Shown in pieces: positions 60,893-64,000 of a DNA stretch of 64,000 bases. Numbering within the stretch: position 1 is the first letter of the stretch; every line of letters begins with the position of its first letter. The notes below the pieces were generated by a model that was not told the origin of the DNA, did no database searches, and was given only the letters and a program-made list of their open reading frames with translations. Both the position numbers and the translations under genes were made by a program. This DNA comes from CAKRJP01 sp963634745 (lineage in GTDB: Bacteria > Bacillota > Clostridia > Lachnospirales > Lachnospiraceae): positions 62,001 through 126,000 of the forward strand of contig CAVHCX010000002.1 of NCBI GenBank assembly GCA_963634745.1, in the 5' to 3' direction.

Positions 60893-60909
60893 ATCAACCA
60901 GTTTTTATA
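60893..60909 (+). promoter_or_regulatory. Candidate operator in the hydrolase leader
   Basis: ATCAACCAGTTTTTATA is 31 bases before the hydrolase start and differs by one base from the site upstream of pucG (50337-50353). Confidence 0.45.
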
Positions 60910-60939
60910 AGGCTTTTCTTTAAAAAAGGAGTTGCATTT

Positions 60940-61770
60940 ATGTTAGAGAAAAATAAAGTAGAAATCCCGGCAGAAGGCTTTCAGAAAAAAGCCACAATTT
61001 ACAAGGACTCTGAAAGGGAAACAAAGGCTTCCATCCTTTATTTCCACGGAGGAGGATTGGTCTGCGGAACCAGGGAAGATTTACCCGACCTTCACCTAGA
61101 AAGATTGACCCAGGCTGGTTATAAGATCATAGCCTTCGACTACCCCCTAGCTCCCGGAGCCAAGATTGATCGGATCCTATCGGATGTAATCGATTCTATT
61201 CACTGGTATCTGGACAAAAGTTCCCTCCCCTACTTCCTTTTCGGGCGGTCCTCCGGCGCCTACCTTTGTCTTTTAGCTACCGTCAGCGGGAAATTAAAGA
61301 CTCCTCCCACCGGCCTCCTCTCCTACTATGGATATGGTTTGCTCGTAGACAACTGGTACCGGGAGCCAAATACCTATTACCAGACCCTTCCAAAGGTTCC
61401 GGAGACTTGCCTAGACCTAGCTTGCGGCTCCCTTTACTGTGAGGGGGATTTTTTCAGCCACTACAGCATCTACGTCTATGCAAGACAGACCGGAAAATGG
61501 AAGGATTTATTTTATGAGGGAAGAGAGAAATTCTTCTTGCTGGACTTTTCCCTTCGGACCAAGGAGACCCTCCCCTGCCCCCTCTTTTGTGCCCACAGCA
61601 CAGGAGATACCGATGTCCCCTTCCAGGAATTTTTAAGTCTTTGTAACCGCTACAATCCCAAGCGCTTTATCGCATCCGGCAAAGAACATGTTTTCGACCG
61701 GGATACCCAGGCGCCTCAGACAAAAAAGCTTATAGAAGAAAGCATTCAATTTCTAGACAGCTGTCTTTAA
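60940..61770 (+). CDS. Alpha/beta hydrolase of unknown substrate
   Basis: The ATG at 60940, eight bases after GGAG, gives 276 residues. The fold is shown by the oxyanion HGGG at residues 36-39, the nucleophile elbow G-R-S104-S-G, a GDTDVPF stretch with a likely catalytic Asp, and the late SGKEHVFDRD with the catalytic His. No signal peptide is present. It is divergently transcribed from allE, shares the operator motif, and is the only plus-strand gene in the allantoin island, so it may act on a pathway compound or an ester linked to it. It resembles HSL/BD-FAE-like esterases. Confidence 0.8.
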   Translation: MLEKNKVEIPAEGFQKKATIYKDSERETKASILYFHGGGLVCGTREDLPDLHLERLTQAGYKIIAFDYPLAPGAKIDRILSDVIDSIHWYLDKSSLPYFLFGRSSGAYLCLLATVSGKLKTPPTGLLSYYGYGLLVDNWYREPNTYYQTLPKVPETCLDLACGSLYCEGDFFSHYSIYVYARQTGKWKDLFYEGREKFFLLDFSLRTKETLPCPLFCAHSTGDTDVPFQEFLSLCNRYNPKRFIASGKEHVFDRDTQAPQTKKLIEESIQFLDSCL

Positions 61771-61798
61771 GTAAAGCATCCGCAAACATATACATATA

Positions 61799-61837
61799 AA
61801 AAAAGACGAGGCAACCTAAGCACCTCGTCTTTTTTAT
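61799..61837. terminator. Bidirectional terminator between the hydrolase and permease genes
   Basis: AAAAAAGACGAGG and CCTCGTCTTTTTT form a symmetric hairpin with T-runs on both strands, between convergent stop codons. Confidence 0.92.
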
Positions 61838-61838
61838 A

Positions 61839-63200
61839 CTATTTTTCAAATATGGTTCCCTTGCGGAAGCTTGCACTGGCCGGCATAACCTTCATAAGAA
61901 GATAATATACAAGGCCTGTCGGGATCAGGCTCACATACCAGGACAGGTCCATAATAAGCAGAGAGCACAGGGATCCGACAACAATGGCAATAATGGCTGC
62001 CCAGTTAATTCCCTTAAAGGCACCCTCTTTGTCATACATATCATTCAGGTCCAATTTCTGTTTTCTAAGGATGTAATAATCCACCGCCATAACTGCAAAG
62101 ATCGGTCCTAAGAAGGCAGAGTAGAACTGGGTAAATAGGCTAAGTCCTGCTGCCGACTCTGCTGTTACTAATTTCCAAGGCATCACACAAGCTGAGAGGA
62201 CACCTACCAAAATGGTTGCATGGCTCCACTTCACATGGAAGGACTCCATCAGGATATAGGCCGGAGGCACAATGTTATTCAATACATTGGTTGTAACCTG
62301 GGCAAAGGCAATAAACAAAAGAGTTACCACAGTAAGTACCTTGCTTCCCATAAGGGTAGAAAATACGGTTACAGGATCACTGTTTCCGGTCGCAGCCGTT
62401 ACCAAAAGACCGATCAGCCCCATAAACAAGGTAACCGGAAGGATGGCCACCGTATAGATTCCTCCTGTAAAGACAGGTCCTACATTCTCTTTTACATTAC
62501 GAGCGTAGTCTGATGCATTGATGATCATAGTAGAATAAATTCCAAGGAAAGAAGTGGTCGCTGCCCAGAATGGCATGCCCCAGGTTCCCTCAATTCCCGA
62601 AAACACATCTCCGATCTCGCTGGAGAAATTTACATTTACAATATAAAGCATGTAAATCAAGATAGCGATAATAAATACACAGGAAATATTTTCCAACCAT
62701 TTGATTCCCTCAAATCCCTTAATGGCCAGGGCAACCTGAAGGATGGTAAAAAGGGCATATACCACAACCAAATTATCAAAACCAAAAAGGATCTTAAAGC
62801 AGCCGTTGATAGCTCCTGCTCCTACCCAGCTTTGATAGCCAAACCATACAATAGCCGGAAGGCCACGGAGGATCCCCGGGATTTTAACTCCCTGGGTACC
62901 AAAGCTACTTCTCATCTGCACAGAAAATCCAATTCCGTATTTGTGGCCGCAGTTACCGATCAGCACCAAGGCAACTGCAATTACCAAACATCCGATGCAC
63001 ATGGCAACAATTGCCTGACTAACGGTCAGAGCCCCGATCAAGCTGGCTCCCATGGAGAAGGTTCCAATAGAAACACAACCTCCCATAAAGCTGGCCCCAT
63101 AGGATACTGGGTCCATAATACGTTTTTTCGTTGGCTGAAGATCTTCATTTACCCCCTCAACCAGAGCCGGGTTTAGGTCCCGATTATCCACAATACTCAT
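61839..63200 (-). CDS. NCS1-family allantoin permease
   Basis: The 453-residue membrane protein has about 12 helices and the NCS1 signatures PVSYGASFMGGCVSIGTFSMGASL near the N-terminus, MRSSFGTQGVKIPGILRGLPAIVWFGYQSWVGAGAI, and FYSAFLGPIFAVMAVDYY. It lies 13 bases after the allantoinase gene, so allantoin is the expected substrate, though other hydantoins or purines are transported by the family. Confidence 0.9.
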   Translation of the reverse strand: MSIVDNRDLNPALVEGVNEDLQPTKKRIMDPVSYGASFMGGCVSIGTFSMGASLIGALTVSQAIVAMCIGCLVIAVALVLIGNCGHKYGIGFSVQMRSSFGTQGVKIPGILRGLPAIVWFGYQSWVGAGAINGCFKILFGFDNLVVVYALFTILQVALAIKGFEGIKWLENISCVFIIAILIYMLYIVNVNFSSEIGDVFSGIEGTWGMPFWAATTSFLGIYSTMIINASDYARNVKENVGPVFTGGIYTVAILPVTLFMGLIGLLVTAATGNSDPVTVFSTLMGSKVLTVVTLLFIAFAQVTTNVLNNIVPPAYILMESFHVKWSHATILVGVLSACVMPWKLVTAESAAGLSLFTQFYSAFLGPIFAVMAVDYYILRKQKLDLNDMYDKEGAFKGINWAAIIAIVVGSLCSLLIMDLSWYVSLIPTGLVYYLLMKVMPASASFRKGTIFEK

Positions 63201-63213
63201 AACTTATCTCCTT

Positions 63214-64000
63214 TTATTTGATACGAGTCACCAAGTTTCCAAGGCCCTTGTCTGCTAGGATCTTTCCATCTTTCTGGACCACATTTCCACGGACCATGGT
63301 CATGACCGGAAGGCCCTTACCCTTTAATCCAACAAAGGCTGAAATCTTATTCACATAAAGAAGAGAGTCTTCTGTAATTTCCCACTCTTTTTCAGGATCT
63401 ACAATCAAGAGGTCTGCATCAAATCCCGGTTTGATATCTCCTTTTTTTCCATAGATTCCAAAGGCCTTGGCCGGAAGGACGGACATGGAATTTGCCAATA
63501 CAGTAGGGCATATGCCACGCTTTACAACGCCCTCGCTGAAGGCTGCCTGGAAACCGCTTTGGATTCCGGAACATCCGCCCCAAACGTCGAATACAGTCTT
63601 AATTTTCTGTCCTAAGATTTCATTATGTTTCTCATCATAGGAGCAAGGAGAATGATCAGAAGCAATACCACTGAAGACTCCCGCCTTTACATACTCCCAC
63701 ATTTCTTCCACAGCTTCCTTGGGCTGAAGAATGGGGGCACACTTGTAAAGGGGGCCCTTTTCAATCACATCCTCCCTGGTAAAGGTCAGATAATGGGTAC
63801 AGGTCTCTGCTGTAATGTCATAACCTTCATCCTGGGCTGCCTTAATCTTCTTTGCCACCGCCGGGTGGGACACGTGGCAGATATGGGCCTTGCAGCCGGT
63901 AGCTTTCGCAATCTCGATAATAGCATCTGTGGCAACAATCTCTGCCACCACAGGTCTGGACTCCAAAAAGCCTTTCCAATCATTGCGTCCGGCTTCCTTC
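63214..64000 (-). CDS. allB: Allantoinase, 5' end beyond the window
   Basis: The frame is open to the window edge; about 262 C-terminal residues are seen and the N-terminal third with the HxH metal motif is missing. Visible features are FLESRPVVAE, AHICHVSHP with metal-ligand His residues, ETCTHYLTF, GIASDHSPC with the catalytic Asp, and GFDADLLIVDP near the end. It opens the allantoin ring to allantoate. Context and the SDHSPC motif favour allantoinase over dihydropyrimidinase or dihydroorotase. Confidence 0.9.
   Translation of the reverse strand, partial: KEAGRNDWKGFLESRPVVAEIVATDAIIEIAKATGCKAHICHVSHPAVAKKIKAAQDEGYDITAETCTHYLTFTREDVIEKGPLYKCAPILQPKEAVEEMWEYVKAGVFSGIASDHSPCSYDEKHNEILGQKIKTVFDVWGGCSGIQSGFQAAFSEGVVKRGICPTVLANSMSVLPAKAFGIYGKKGDIKPGFDADLLIVDPEKEWEITEDSLLYVNKISAFVGLKGKGLPVMTMVRGNVVQKDGKILADKGLGNLVTRIK

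Overview
The window looks like chromosome from an anaerobic, low-to-moderate GC Firmicute of the Clostridia, most like Lachnospiraceae. This is an inference from gene content: an anaerobic (cobalt-early) cobalamin pathway, a T-box ahead of pheS, a 6S RNA of the clostridial type, a GlcT/RAT-controlled glucose PTS, a TrkAH potassium system, AGGAGG-type ribosome binding sites and TTGACA/TATAAT promoters. Nearly all genes lie on the minus strand. The exceptions are tyrA-aroA and one alpha/beta hydrolase gene. No prophage, transposase, CRISPR array, rRNA or tRNA was seen.

Layout. 1-7.4 kb: a small protein with a duplicated motif, the glutamate symporter GltS next to an orphan TAXI solute-binding lipoprotein, an uncharacterised membrane-anchored protein, and trkA-trkH. 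7.4-12.2 kb: an EF-G paralogue, then the divergent aromatic pair tyrA-aroA. 12.2-30.4 kb: a sensor-like protein with a cohesin-like ectodomain and a histidine-kinase-type ATPase, then a compact run of sixteen cobalamin genes read right to left as cbiD-L-F-G-H-J-ET-A-cobT-U-S-(cobU-like)-cobC-cbiB-cobD-cbiP-cbiC. Together they cover corrin ring contraction and methylation, amidation, aminopropanol attachment and lower-ligand assembly. No cobaltochelatase, adenosyltransferase or B12 riboswitch is visible. 30.5-35.6 kb: pheS-pheT-queA behind a T-box whose likely specifier is UUC, with an unusual structured spacer between pheS and pheT. 35.6-36.5 kb: a gene-poor stretch with two inverted ~350 bp copies of a palindromic repeat whose arms show paired changes. 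36.5-41.6 kb: the glucose PTS operon ptsG-glcT-ptsH with its antiterminator leader, a YihY-family protein and 6S RNA. 41.6-48.8 kb: thrC, leuCD, a CmpB-like/PHP/DUF4203-like operon, and an ArsP_2-type metal transporter.

48.9-64 kb is an allantoin-fermentation island: allantoinase (cut by the window edge), NCS1 permease, ureidoglycine aminohydrolase (allE), ureidoglycolate dehydrogenase (allD), a 1002-residue fusion of the FdrA and YlbE (DUF1116) parts of oxamate carbamoyltransferase, carbamate kinase, a lactate-permease-family transporter with a 68-residue two-helix protein, allantoate amidohydrolase (allC), an XRE-GntR-FCD fusion regulator and a PucG-like aminotransferase. As I read it, allantoin becomes allantoate, ureidoglycine, ureidoglycolate and oxalurate. 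Phosphorolysis of oxalurate gives oxamate plus carbamoyl phosphate, and carbamate kinase recovers ATP. The lactate-permease homologue could then export oxamate. A recurring motif near ATCAACCGGTTTTTATA upstream of pucG, allE and the hydrolase gene may be the operator of this regulon. The fused oxamate carbamoyltransferase without a visible third subunit, the possible oxamate exporter, the fusion regulator with its operator, the covarying palindromic repeats and the cohesin-kinase are the points most worth following up.
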